Positions 15,539 to 23,651 are shown, numbered from the stretch's first letter. The stretch: 23,969 nt of DNA from Phycisphaerae bacterium (GCA_014380825.1 JACMJD010000309.1:1-23969), one strand, 5' to 3'. Made by a program: numbers and translations. The notes: generated by a model from the letters alone, not told the origin.

Positions 15539-15718
15539 ATGACCGCCGCCATTCCTTCTTCGCTCGACAGCTTCTTCGAACTCCGCGCCCGCGGCAGCAC
15601 CGTCGGCCGCGAGTTGCGCGGGGCGGTGGCTACGCTCCTGACGGTGGCGTACATCTTGTTCGTCAATCCGGACATCCCGCGCAAAGCGGGCGTGCTGTTC
15701 GCTGGGTATTTCGTGTAG
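15539..15718 (+). pseudogene. Truncated NCS2-family purine permease (N-terminal remnant)
   Basis: The 59 codons match the conserved beginning of NCS2 adenine/guanine/hypoxanthine permeases (AdeP/GhxP/PbuG type): FFELRARGSTVGRELRG followed by the first helix LLTVAYILFVNPDI and a segment resembling '..AGVPFAGVFVAT'. Full-length members have roughly 430-480 residues and 14 helices. Here the frame stops after AGYFV, five nt before the end of the opposing PEP-CTERM gene, and no further permease sequence follows in any frame. It is therefore a remnant left by a deletion or rearrangement, not a working transporter. It sits 21 nt from the divergent SGNH gene. Confidence 0.78.
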
Positions 15719-15723
15719 GGATG

Positions 15724-18672
15724 TTAGACGCTTCGTCGGCGCCTGCTTGCCGCTGAAGCGGCAAGCCCGCCGAGCACGATTGCTGCGCTCGTCGGTTCGG
15801 GCACTGCGTGGAGGAAACTCGTCGCGTACGTTTCGCCGAACTGCGCGAGGTGCAGTTGAACCAGTTCCAGCGACGGCAGGTTCATCCCCCGGTCCGATCG
15901 ATCGCTGCCGTCCAGAAACTGCATCGCGCGTCGAAGCGTTCCGCTCTGCGTATTGAACGCGAGATCCACCAGGGAGTAATCATCGAAGTCCACGATGCCG
16001 TTCAGATCCGAGTCGCCGTTCATCCAGCCAGTGCGATTGTTGTTGAAGCCGGCGTCGATGCGTGAGTAGTCGTCGAAGTCAATGATGCCGTTGAGGTCCG
16101 TGTCGCCGTAGTACGTGTATTTGACGAGCACGTCAGAGTCAGCGACCGAAAATCCGTCGAAAGCAATCGATGGCCCGTGGATCGAACGGTACTCGGCGCC
16201 GCTTAGCACACCGAGCGTCGTTGAGTGTTGCGGACGATTCTTCGCCGCGGTGCTGGTGATGCCGGCGCGATCGCGCAAGCCGCCGTTTCGGGCGAACTTG
16301 ATCTGCGATTCGATCAGGCTCTTGGGAGTACTGGTTGTAATCAGGTCGTTGTCGTTCAGGTCGAGCGTTCCAACGGGAATTGCTCCGCCGGCGATGTTGA
16401 GCGTGCCAACGCAACTGACGTTTGCGCTCGAACCGCTGGGCGTGATCGTCGCGGCACCTTCGACGTGTAGGGAGCCATCGCGAATGAAGCCGACGGAGAG
16501 GTTTCCATCCGGTCCAACGATGGTCGAGCCGTTGGTCGTATTGATCATCAAGCCACTTGCGCCGCCCTCGAAATCTTTCGTGCCGGGACCGGTGAACGCG
16601 GACAGGCCCGTGACGTTGCCGAGGAAAACCGCGGTGCTGGCGGTGCTGACGCGGAATTCACTGCCGGCGATGTTGGTCACATCGTCGAAGAACGTGCTGG
16701 TGCTGCCGCCCGTGATGATTGTCTTGCCGCTCGCGAGATTCGTCAGCGCGCCGATGACGTCGCTCGTGCCGGCCGACAGCGCGATCGTGCCGCTGTTGCT
16801 GATCGCGCCGTGCCCGATCAGCGTCCCGCGCCCGGTGATGCGACCGGTGGTCGTCAGCAGGTGATCGAATTCGACGATGCCGCCAAACAGGGTGATGCTG
16901 CCGGAATTGCTGTTGCCGGCGATGTCGTTTTGAAACGCGATACGCTGGCCGGATGATGCGCGAACCTCGCCGCCGGAGCTGTTCGTCAGCGCGCCGCTAA
17001 TCCGTCCGTCGCCGTGAATCAAACCAGAGTTCGCGATCGGCGCGCTCAGCAGCGATGACTGACTCGACAGCAGGATCTCGCCGGAGTTAATCAGCGAACC
17101 GGCACTGAAGTTCCCGCCGCTGGTTCGCAGCATCGCGCCTTGCGCGATCGTCGCGGCGCCAGTGACGGTAACGGTCTTGCCTGCACCAAGATCAACCGTC
17201 TGTCCGAGTGCCGTGTTGGCGGCGATCGCGAAGTTCGAGCCCGTGAAGATCAACGTGCCCGCGCTGAAGTTGAACAGTCCGCCGGCGTAATTGATCGAGC
17301 CGACGCTGAGCGTCCCGCCCGTGAGATTGACCGCGCCTGTCAAGTATAGATGAAGCGATTCCGCGGCGGCGACCGTTAGCGATGCGCCGGGGCCGATGGA
17401 GACAGTGCCGCTGCCGAACATCACGCCGTTTCCGCCCACGCGTAATGGACCATTGCATGTCCAGCGCGAGCCAGCCCCATTGAGATTTACAGTACCAATT
17501 GAGCCGGTTGACGGCGCGACGTTGGCGCCGCCGGTGCTCAATGATCCGCCGTTCGTGATGTTGACGGCGCCGTTGCTGCCATCGGAACCCGCGACGGTCA
17601 GCATTCCGCTCACGCTGAGCGAAGAACCGGTTGCGTTGATGTTCAGTTCGCCTTGCGACGCGGAGCCCGCCGCAACGACCGCAGTGCCGGCGGTCATCGT
17701 GCTGGCCGAATCGATCGTCACCGTTGCGTTGCCGAGCGACGCCACGGCCAAGCTGCTGGAGCAGTTGATCACCGAGCTGAACGCTAACGTCGCCACGCCG
17801 AGCGAACCGGCCTCGTTTCCAAGAGAGAGCTGATCGGTGGTCAGCGTTCCATGAGATAAGTTCAGCGTGGCGCCGCCAAAGTTCCCAATGTTCAACCCGC
17901 TCGAATTGGTCCAACTGGCGTTGTTGATCGACGCGATGCCGCTGCTGGCCGGCAGATTTGCCAGCGTCACGCCCGTGGTGCTCGCGCTGGTATTGGGCGC
18001 GAGTGCGAACGAGCCCGCGCCGGCGTTGCCGATGATGCAACCGTTGACGCCGTTCGTGCTGAAGATCGATCCTGCTCCACTGACCAGCACGCTGCCCGCC
18101 GCGCCGGCGCCCGCCGCGATCGAACATTGCTTCGCCGAGAATGCGCCACCATTGTTGATGTTCAACGTGCCGAACCCGGCGCTGCCGACGTTCAGCGTCG
18201 AAGAGAAGTTCACGGTTGCGCCGCTGCTGATCGACAGCGTGCCGCGCGATGATGCGCTGACACCAACCGTCCCCGAGACGGCCGACACGGTGCCGGATTG
18301 CATCGTTAGTTGCGCGATGTCGGTTGCGTTCTGGCCAACCGTCAGCGCCAGCATCGATGCGGCAGTGATCGTGTACGTCGTGCCGCCGAGGTTCCAGGTT
18401 GTGTTGTCGCCGGTGACCACAGCGTTCGTGATCGAACGTGGCGTGGTGAACGAGACGGTGTACGGGCTGAAGAGATTGAAGATCGCGTTGTCGGCCGGAA
18501 GCGGAAGGTTGCCGGTGCTCCAGTTCGCGGGCGTGTCGTACAGTCCACCGCCGGAATTAATCCAAGTGCGGGCGGCGCCGTGCGCGGTGATCGCGGGAAC
18601 AAATCCAACCAGCGCACCGGTCGCCAACGACAACGCCAGCGCGGTCGCGCGGGGCCTGCGAAGCTGAGCCAT
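15724..18672 (-). CDS. Giant PEP-CTERM/dockerin-type exported protein (982 aa)
   Basis: An exported protein with a Sec signal (MAQLRRPRATALALSLATG..., cleavage near AHGA), an N-terminal WINSGGGLYDTPANWSTGNLP block common in autotransporter-like and PEP-CTERM proteins, then about 750 residues of Gly/Ser/Ala/Asn-rich short repeats (GTLSISSGATVNF, GTLNINNGGAF and similar) expected to form a beta-helix. Two dockerin-like calcium loops follow, GDTDLNG from residue 856 and GDSDLNG from 886, each DxDxNxxxDFDDYS. It ends with VPEP at 957-960, a hydrophobic stretch and SRRRRSV: a PEP-CTERM signal recognised by an exosortase (not in this window). A GGGAGGGAG sequence precedes the ATG. It follows a paralogue by 78 nt. 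Its ligand or role is unknown; surface, biofilm or polymer binding is possible. Confidence 0.9.
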   Translation of the reverse strand: MAQLRRPRATALALSLATGALVGFVPAITAHGAARTWINSGGGLYDTPANWSTGNLPLPADNAIFNLFSPYTVSFTTPRSITNAVVTGDNTTWNLGGTTYTITAASMLALTVGQNATDIAQLTMQSGTVSAVSGTVGVSASSRGTLSISSGATVNFSSTLNVGSAGFGTLNINNGGAFSAKQCSIAAGAGAAGSVLVSGAGSIFSTNGVNGCIIGNAGAGSFALAPNTSASTTGVTLANLPASSGIASINNASWTNSSGLNIGNFGGATLNLSHGTLTTDQLSLGNEAGSLGVATLAFSSVINCSSSLAVASLGNATVTIDSASTMTAGTAVVAAGSASQGELNINATGSSLSVSGMLTVAGSDGSNGAVNITNGGSLSTGGANVAPSTGSIGTVNLNGAGSRWTCNGPLRVGGNGVMFGSGTVSIGPGASLTVAAAESLHLYLTGAVNLTGGTLSVGSINYAGGLFNFSAGTLIFTGSNFAIAANTALGQTVDLGAGKTVTVTGAATIAQGAMLRTSGGNFSAGSLINSGEILLSSQSSLLSAPIANSGLIHGDGRISGALTNSSGGEVRASSGQRIAFQNDIAGNSNSGSITLFGGIVEFDHLLTTTGRITGRGTLIGHGAISNSGTIALSAGTSDVIGALTNLASGKTIITGGSTSTFFDDVTNIAGSEFRVSTASTAVFLGNVTGLSAFTGPGTKDFEGGASGLMINTTNGSTIVGPDGNLSVGFIRDGSLHVEGAATITPSGSSANVSCVGTLNIAGGAIPVGTLDLNDNDLITTSTPKSLIESQIKFARNGGLRDRAGITSTAAKNRPQHSTTLGVLSGAEYRSIHGPSIAFDGFSVADSDVLVKYTYYGDTDLNGIIDFDDYSRIDAGFNNNRTGWMNGDSDLNGIVDFDDYSLVDLAFNTQSGTLRRAMQFLDGSDRSDRGMNLPSLELVQLHLAQFGETYATSFLHAVPEPTSAAIVLGGLAASAASRRRRSV
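15745..15766. repeat. 10-bp perfect hairpin inside the PEP-CTERM tail codons
   Basis: Arms 15745-15754 (GCTTGCCGCT) and 15757-15766 pair perfectly around a two-base loop. The hairpin is 18 nt before the stop codon, within the codons for the hydrophobic part of the sorting signal (LAASAAS). The paralogue has a different perfect hairpin in the same part of its gene. Confidence 0.6.
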
Positions 18673-18750
18673 GATCTCCCTCCCGAAACGGAAATGTTGT
18701 CCGGGGAGGAAGTTAAATGACGGAGCGGACTGATTGCAAAAAGTACCGAT

Positions 18751-21700
18751 TTACGCGAGCGCGCGAGCGGTCGAGGCGCGACGCCGCAGACGACAGGACA
18801 TGCCTGCTAAAGCAGGCACGCCGATCATAAGAATCGCGCTCGCAGGCTCCGGTATCGCGTTAAGGAAGCTGGACGCATACCGATCGCCAAACTCGGCGTA
18901 ATGAGCCTCGATCAACCGCAACGACGGTGCGTCCATCCCGCGACCGGAGCGGTCGTGTCCGTCGAGATACGAGAGCGCACGTAAGATCGTGCCACTTTGA
19001 GTGTTAAAGGCGAGATCAATCAGGGAGTAGTCGTCGAAATCGACGATGTTGTTGTAGTCAAAGTCGCCGTGAAACCAGCCCGTTAAGTTACTGTTAAACC
19101 CGGAGTCGGTGCGGCTGTAGTCGTCGAAGTCGACGATGCCGTTTAAGTCGGTGTCGCCGTAGTAGGTGGATTTGATGAGGATGCTGGAATCGTCGAAGGT
19201 GAGCCCGCCAAAGGTCGCGGCGGCGCCGACGAGCGATCGGTATTCAATACCTTCAAGCAGGCCAAGCGTAAGATTGCGGGGGAACGCAGCCTTCGCGGCG
19301 GTCGAGGTGATGCCGGCTTGGTCCCACGCTCCGCCATTGCGGGCGGTGGCGATCTGCTGTTCGAGAACCGAACGCGGACTTGGATCGGCGGTTGCGTAAT
19401 CGACCACCACTGAACCATTCACATCCACGGTGCCAGTGTTTACCAGGGCGCCACTTGTCTTGAGGGTGCTGCTCGGGCCGATGAAGAACGTTCCGCTGTT
19501 ACCAAGTGAGCCGACGCTTGTGAAATTGCGACCATTCAGTATTGCGAACGTGCCAGCGTTGTTCAGCAACGAGTTCGTAGCCCGGAATTGCGACGCCGGA
19601 CCGATCAGTTGAACTTCAGCCGCGTTTGTATCGAAGGAAATCGTGCTACTGCTGAAGCCGAATTCCAGCGATCCTCGAACCCACCAGCGCCCGCCGGTGA
19701 GTGTTCGATTGTTCAAGTTGCCGACTGTCGTGGTGCTAGTGGAGAAAGTCGCGCCGGGGCCGACCTCGAGCAGGCCGAGATTTTCGAAGCGCGGAAGTTG
19801 CGTGCCACCGGCTTGAAACGGATAGTCGCAATACACTTGGCCCCGATTAATAACACTCGACAAGGTGCCGGTGCCGGTGAAGAAGGGTGCGGCATTGCCG
19901 GTGCGGAAGGTAATGCCTTCGCCAATCGTCAACGTGCCGTTGACCGCCTGAATTGCGGCAACGGGGAAGTTCTGGTGGTACGCTATGAATTCCCCCGTGC
20001 CATCGATGATCGTTTCGCCGATCGCGCGCAGGACACCAGAAGGCACGTCACGCTGCAAACTGATGGTTGCCGCATCGAGCGTCAACCGACCCCCGGTGAT
20101 TGATGTCTGAAAGGGACCGATCGTGCCGGCGCCGGAGAGAGTGACCGAATCAAGCGTCGCCGCGCCGATCGCGAAGACCGAGCCACCACTCGCTTCAAGT
20201 CGTCCGCCCAGCAACGTGCCGCCATTCATGCGAATCGTGGCGCTGTTCGCACTCGATGTGAGCGTGCGATTGCGATTGTCCCAGATCCCTCGATCCAGCG
20301 AGATCGTTGCGTTGGAGGCCACGACGGTGTCTAACACACTGGTAGAAAGCGTCCCAGGGCTGACGACCGCGTCGGCGACGCTCAAGGTCGATGTGTTCAA
20401 CGAGATCGGCCCAAGCGTTGGTTTGAAGCGCTCGATCACGATCGTCGCGCCGGCGGAGGCGGTGATCGACCCGTCGTTCGCCCATTCGCCCTCCAGAACA
20501 ATCCGACCGCCGCTCAATTCCAAGTGAGACCGGTTGATCAGATTGGTCGTGTAAACATTCATATTGGAGACTTTGATTCCTGCCTCCGCGACGACGTTCT
20601 CGAGCGTGCCTGCGCTGTCGATATTGAAGTACGGCGCGGCTGCGAACAGCGCATCACCCGGATCGCCCACCAGCGTGAGGTTCCGGATACGGCCGTTGTA
20701 GTAGAGTCCGAGGCGATAGTTTGGATTGCTAACGGACAACGAGGACGAGGACGTCGTCAATGTGCCAGCGACCGCCAGTATCGGGTCGGTTGCTTGGAAT
20801 GGGTCGAGCGAAGTTGGCGTAAGGTTTCCACGATACGCGATGATGCCACCGGAACCGAGAATCGCGCCGTTGTTCACCGCGCCGGGTAGCATGTTGAGCA
20901 CGCCGCCGTTCGACACGGCAACGGTTCCATGATTGACCAGCGCCGGCAACAAGAACTCGCGCGCGACGCCATCGTTCGCACCATCGACCAGAATCGTGCC
21001 ATTATTCGTGAGCGTGGCGGCACTAACAAAATTGCTCGTTCCGGTTGCTCGAATTGTGATGCCACTGCCGACGGTCAGTGAGCCAAAGCTCCCGCCGCTG
21101 ACGATGCCCGATAGGTTCGCATCATCATCGAACGTGATCGTTCCCTGTCCCACAAGGTTCGAAGAGGCCAGATACGCCCGCGGCGCAAGTGAGATCGTCG
21201 TGCCGACGAGCGGCGATGCGCCCAGCCCCAGCGTAGCGTTCTGATTCACGTGCATGTTGGCCGCAATCGCTACGCTTCCCAGACTTACCTCATTACGCGG
21301 ATTGTTCGAATCCGGCCGCGGCCGCACCTCAATGATACTCCCGGGCGCGATGAGCGTGCCGTTGGTGAGCCATGCTTGCGCGAGCTGAACTGGCCCCACA
21401 GGGCCGGTCGCCAGATCAACCGTCACGCCCCTCAGGTCGTGGACGCCTGCATAGATCAGTGTTCCACCCGTGCGATTGAACTGCCCTGGATTCTGCAACA
21501 GCTCGCCCGACTGAAACGTGATGGTGCCGCCGCTCATGTTGATCCGGCCTTCGTTGGACAGATGGCCAAAGCGAATGTTGTTGCCGCTCAGCAGCTCGAT
21601 TGTGCCGCGGTTCACAACCGGTGCAGTGAATGCTCGTGCCGACGAACCTTCAATACGCACCGTGACCTGCTCGCCAATCGTGAGCGTCGATGATGAAGCC

Positions 21701-22293
21701 AGGCCGAAGCTCCCATAGAACGAAAGCGTGCCGGTACCATCGATGGTTTGCGGTGTGTCGCAGTATGCGCCGGGTACTCGCAGATGCGCGTTTTCCAGGC
21801 GCACGCCGTTGTATAACGCTGGCGCAAAACCTTGCGGCGACGGTCGAAGCGTCAGGTCTTCAACCACGACGGCGTTGTGCAGTGATCGAACGCTGAGGTG
21901 CGCGCCGGGCGCTACGGCGAGACGCGCATCGTAAAGCGTACCGATGTTGACCGTCCCCGCGGATAGCACCAGCGATCCTGTGCGAACAGCGCCGAAACTC
22001 GAGGACAGCGTCGCGTTCGGCGAGAGGATCGAGAGCGAATCAAGCTCAACCATTCCGTCGTCCGGCACGGCAATGTTGAAATGGGAACCAAGTGCGCCGA
22101 CGTACACGTCATAGTGCGCGCCAGGCGGCATGTTGTTGCGAGGGATGATCGCCGGCGACCAGTTGCTTGCCGTGTCCCACGATCCGGACAACGGCGAAGC
22201 CCAACTCACGGTCGTTGCTGCTGATACCGGATGAACGTGGAAGGAGAGCAGCGCCCACGGAACCAAGGCAACGGCAATCGCTTTCAAACTCAT
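18751..22293 (-). CDS. Giant PEP-CTERM/dockerin-type exported protein (1180 aa)
   Basis: An exported protein with a Sec signal (MSLKAIAVALVPWALLSFHVHPVSA, cleavage before ATTVSW) and then SGSWDTASNWSPA as in its paralogue. About 950 residues of beta-strand-rich repeats follow (for example VVNRGTIELLSGNNIRFG and LVNHGTVAVSNGGVLNM), predicted to form a long beta-helix. The C-terminal module starting near RSVLEQQIATARNGG is clearly homologous to that of the downstream gene and holds two dockerin-like loops (GDTDLNG from 1046; GDFDYNN from 1076, where the second lacks the Gly), then IPEP at 1147-1150, a short hydrophobic helix and a basic tail. The ATG lies only 13 nt after the rho stop with a GAGG before it, so it may be cotranscribed with rho. 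It needs an exosortase supplied elsewhere. Confidence 0.9.
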   Translation of the reverse strand: MSLKAIAVALVPWALLSFHVHPVSAATTVSWASPLSGSWDTASNWSPAIIPRNNMPPGAHYDVYVGALGSHFNIAVPDDGMVELDSLSILSPNATLSSSFGAVRTGSLVLSAGTVNIGTLYDARLAVAPGAHLSVRSLHNAVVVEDLTLRPSPQGFAPALYNGVRLENAHLRVPGAYCDTPQTIDGTGTLSFYGSFGLASSSTLTIGEQVTVRIEGSSARAFTAPVVNRGTIELLSGNNIRFGHLSNEGRINMSGGTITFQSGELLQNPGQFNRTGGTLIYAGVHDLRGVTVDLATGPVGPVQLAQAWLTNGTLIAPGSIIEVRPRPDSNNPRNEVSLGSVAIAANMHVNQNATLGLGASPLVGTTISLAPRAYLASSNLVGQGTITFDDDANLSGIVSGGSFGSLTVGSGITIRATGTSNFVSAATLTNNGTILVDGANDGVAREFLLPALVNHGTVAVSNGGVLNMLPGAVNNGAILGSGGIIAYRGNLTPTSLDPFQATDPILAVAGTLTTSSSSLSVSNPNYRLGLYYNGRIRNLTLVGDPGDALFAAAPYFNIDSAGTLENVVAEAGIKVSNMNVYTTNLINRSHLELSGGRIVLEGEWANDGSITASAGATIVIERFKPTLGPISLNTSTLSVADAVVSPGTLSTSVLDTVVASNATISLDRGIWDNRNRTLTSSANSATIRMNGGTLLGGRLEASGGSVFAIGAATLDSVTLSGAGTIGPFQTSITGGRLTLDAATISLQRDVPSGVLRAIGETIIDGTGEFIAYHQNFPVAAIQAVNGTLTIGEGITFRTGNAAPFFTGTGTLSSVINRGQVYCDYPFQAGGTQLPRFENLGLLEVGPGATFSTSTTTVGNLNNRTLTGGRWWVRGSLEFGFSSSTISFDTNAAEVQLIGPASQFRATNSLLNNAGTFAILNGRNFTSVGSLGNSGTFFIGPSSTLKTSGALVNTGTVDVNGSVVVDYATADPSPRSVLEQQIATARNGGAWDQAGITSTAAKAAFPRNLTLGLLEGIEYRSLVGAAATFGGLTFDDSSILIKSTYYGDTDLNGIVDFDDYSRTDSGFNSNLTGWFHGDFDYNNIVDFDDYSLIDLAFNTQSGTILRALSYLDGHDRSGRGMDAPSLRLIEAHYAEFGDRYASSFLNAIPEPASAILMIGVPALAGMSCRLRRRASTARALA
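18801..18818. repeat. 8-bp perfect hairpin inside the PEP-CTERM tail codons
   Basis: TGCCTGCT (18801-18808) and AGCAGGCA (18811-18818) pair perfectly around AA. The hairpin encodes PALAG in the hydrophobic helix of the sorting signal and lies 47 nt before the stop codon. It corresponds in place, not in sequence, to the hairpin at 15745-15766. Confidence 0.5.
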
Positions 22294-22306
22294 AATGCCT
22301 CGGCCG

Positions 22307-23401
22307 TCACGCCTTCATCGAATCATACAAACTCTGATTCGTCTTATGCTTCGCCAGCGCCTCCAGCAGGAACTTCATCCCTTGGGCGGGCTGCATATTA
22401 ATCAAATGCCGTCGCACATTTCTAGCGGCGTTTAGCTGCTTTTCGTCCATCAGCAGTTCTTCTTTTCTTGTTCCGCTTTGTGGGATGTTCAGGGCGGGGT
22501 AGATGCGGCTGTTGGACAGGTTGCGGTCCAGCGTCAGTTCCATGTTGCCGGTGCCTTTGAACTCTTCGAAGATCACCTGATCCATGCGCGATCCGGTGTC
22601 AATCAGGCACGTGGCGATGATCGTCAGGCTGCCGCCGTGTTCTAGTTTTCGCGCGGCGCCGAAGAGGCGCTTGGGGATTTCCAGCGCGCGGTTGTCGAGG
22701 CCGCCAGACATTGTGCGGCCGCCGCTCACGCCGCCGATGTTGAAGTTTCGGCCTAATCTTGTGAGCGAGTCGAGCAGCACGACGATGTTCGCGCCGAATT
22801 CGACCTTGCGTTTGCAGCGCTCGATGATGATCTGCGCGAGGTCGAGATGTTTGTCGACCGTGTTGTCGTTGCTCGAAGCGTAGACCGTGCCCGGCACGTT
22901 ACGCTTCATGTCGGTCACTTCTTCGGGGCGTTCGTCGATCAGCAGCAGGACGAGTTCGACCTCGGGGTAATTCGCGTGTACGCCGCGGGCGATGTTTTGC
23001 ATGAGGATCGTCTTGCCGGTTCGCGGCGGGGCGACGATCAATCCGCGCTGGCCAAATCCCACGGGGGTGAGAATGTCCATGATGCGCGTGGTGTATTCGG
23101 TCGGATTGTGCTCGAGCTTGATCATCGGCTGCGGATCAAGCGCGGTGGCGTCATAGATGTGCGCTTGCTCGGCGTAGTCTTCGACGGAGCGGCCTTCGAT
23201 GGTGTTGATCTTTCCGAGCGTTCGGCCGCGCTGGTCGCCGCGCAGGAGCAGACCGGGGCGCAGGCGCAGATCGCGGATCATGTTGCGCGGCACGATCACG
23301 CCGCCGCGCAGCGGGCGACCGGGTTGCAGCGGATCGCGCAGGTGGCCGTCCTGACGCTCGTCCCCTATGTGTAGAATCCCTTCCAGGTGTCCGTTGTTCA
23401 T
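22307..23401 (-). CDS. rho: Transcription termination factor Rho, N-terminally short
   Basis: A hexameric RNA-dependent ATPase that ends transcription. The 364-residue product covers the RNA-binding fold and the ATPase: Walker A APPRTGKT at 124-131, LLIDERPEEVTDMKR at 153-167, Walker B IVVLLDS with Asp211, Q-loop region LTRLGRNFNIGGVSGGRTMSGG-type near 213-234, and R-loop GTGNMEL at 283-289. Compared with E. coli Rho (419 residues) the N-terminal helical domain is absent: only 11 codons separate the ATG from an upstream in-frame TAA. In the RNA-binding domain the E. coli GFGFLR motif is replaced by a segment reading QDGHLRDP, with neither Phe. It starts divergently from the yqeY-like gene. 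Confidence 0.95.
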   Translation of the reverse strand: MNNGHLEGILHIGDERQDGHLRDPLQPGRPLRGGVIVPRNMIRDLRLRPGLLLRGDQRGRTLGKINTIEGRSVEDYAEQAHIYDATALDPQPMIKLEHNPTEYTTRIMDILTPVGFGQRGLIVAPPRTGKTILMQNIARGVHANYPEVELVLLLIDERPEEVTDMKRNVPGTVYASSNDNTVDKHLDLAQIIIERCKRKVEFGANIVVLLDSLTRLGRNFNIGGVSGGRTMSGGLDNRALEIPKRLFGAARKLEHGGSLTIIATCLIDTGSRMDQVIFEEFKGTGNMELTLDRNLSNSRIYPALNIPQSGTRKEELLMDEKQLNAARNVRRHLINMQPAQGMKFLLEALAKHKTNQSLYDSMKA

Positions 23402-23413
23402 CTCGAAAACCGT

Positions 23414-23436
23414 CCCAATTCGTTCCCCAATTCGTT
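23414..23436. repeat. Tandem 11-bp direct repeat just upstream of rho
   Basis: CCCAATTCGTT occurs at 23414-23424 and again at 23426-23436, a 12-bp period, 13 nt upstream of the rho ATG. In the rho mRNA this reads AACGAATTGGG twice. It could be an operator or an RNA site for autoregulation, but it could also be chance. Confidence 0.4.
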
Positions 23437-23468
23437 AGTTGATTCGCTGTGGCTCGGCGTCGTTGGTG

Positions 23469-23474
23469 TATGAT
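23469..23474 (+). promoter_or_regulatory. Candidate -10 box TATGAT directed toward yqeY
   Basis: TGTATGATC resembles the TGTAGAATC boxes elsewhere in the window and points toward the yqeY-like gene. If used, transcription would start near 23481 and give a leader of about 170 nt containing the hairpins at 23493-23575. No clear -35 hexamer is seen at the right distance. Confidence 0.35.
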
Positions 23475-23492
23475 CTTGCTGCTTAACTCATG

Positions 23493-23575
23493 CCCGATGC
23501 GCGGTGAAAGCGCAGAGATCGGGACGCAGCCAGACGATCAAAACCCCAAGTTTGGGGACCCCAAAGTGGGGGACC
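23493..23575. other. Structured rho/yqeY intergenic region with three hairpins, function unassigned
   Basis: First hairpin: CCCGAT (23493-23498) pairs with ATCGGG (23518-23523), enclosing an inner GCGC (23499-23502)/GCGC (23510-23513) stem with loop GGTGAAA and an AGAG bulge. Second: CCCCAA (23544-23549)/TTGGGG (23552-23557). Third: CCCCA (23559-23563)/TGGGG (23567-23571). The second and third are imperfect tandem copies of each other. On the minus strand the CCCCAA hairpin is followed by GTTTTG, a weak terminator look, about 140 nt ahead of rho. I know no RNA family that fits; the region may be a leader of rho, of yqeY or both. Confidence 0.4.
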
Positions 23576-23620
23576 AACGATGCGGAACTTTCAGCGGAAC
23601 TGCCCCTCAGTGGAATGCTT

Positions 23621-23649
23621 AGTATACGCCTAATACATCAGGAGATAAA
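23621..23649 (-). promoter_or_regulatory. Candidate rho promoter (TTTATC - 17 nt - TATACT)
   Basis: On the minus strand TTTATC (23649-23644) and TATACT (23626-23621) are 17 nt apart, a good spacing for a housekeeping sigma factor. Transcription would begin near 23614, giving rho a leader of about 210 nt that carries the tandem CCCC/GGGG hairpins. The -35 overlaps the ribosome binding site of the divergent yqeY-like gene. Confidence 0.4.
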
Positions 23650-23651
23650 GC

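Noticed and set aside
15724..22293. Repetitive sequence that might suggest a CRISPR or tandem-repeat array
   Set aside because: The repetition is at protein level (Gly/Asn/Ser beta-helix repeats) with no uniform DNA repeats or spacers.
23369..23379. TGTAGAATCC on the plus strand inside the rho gene
   Set aside because: It lies within the rho coding sequence pointing away from any plus-strand start codon, so it is not counted with the leaderless boxes.
23493..23540. Resemblance to c-di-GMP-I (GAAA loop, GGGACGC) or cobalamin riboswitches (GGTGAAA, AGCCAG)
   Set aside because: Only short strings match. The second long helix and tetraloop receptor of c-di-GMP-I and the full B12 box and multi-helix core of cobalamin riboswitches are not found.
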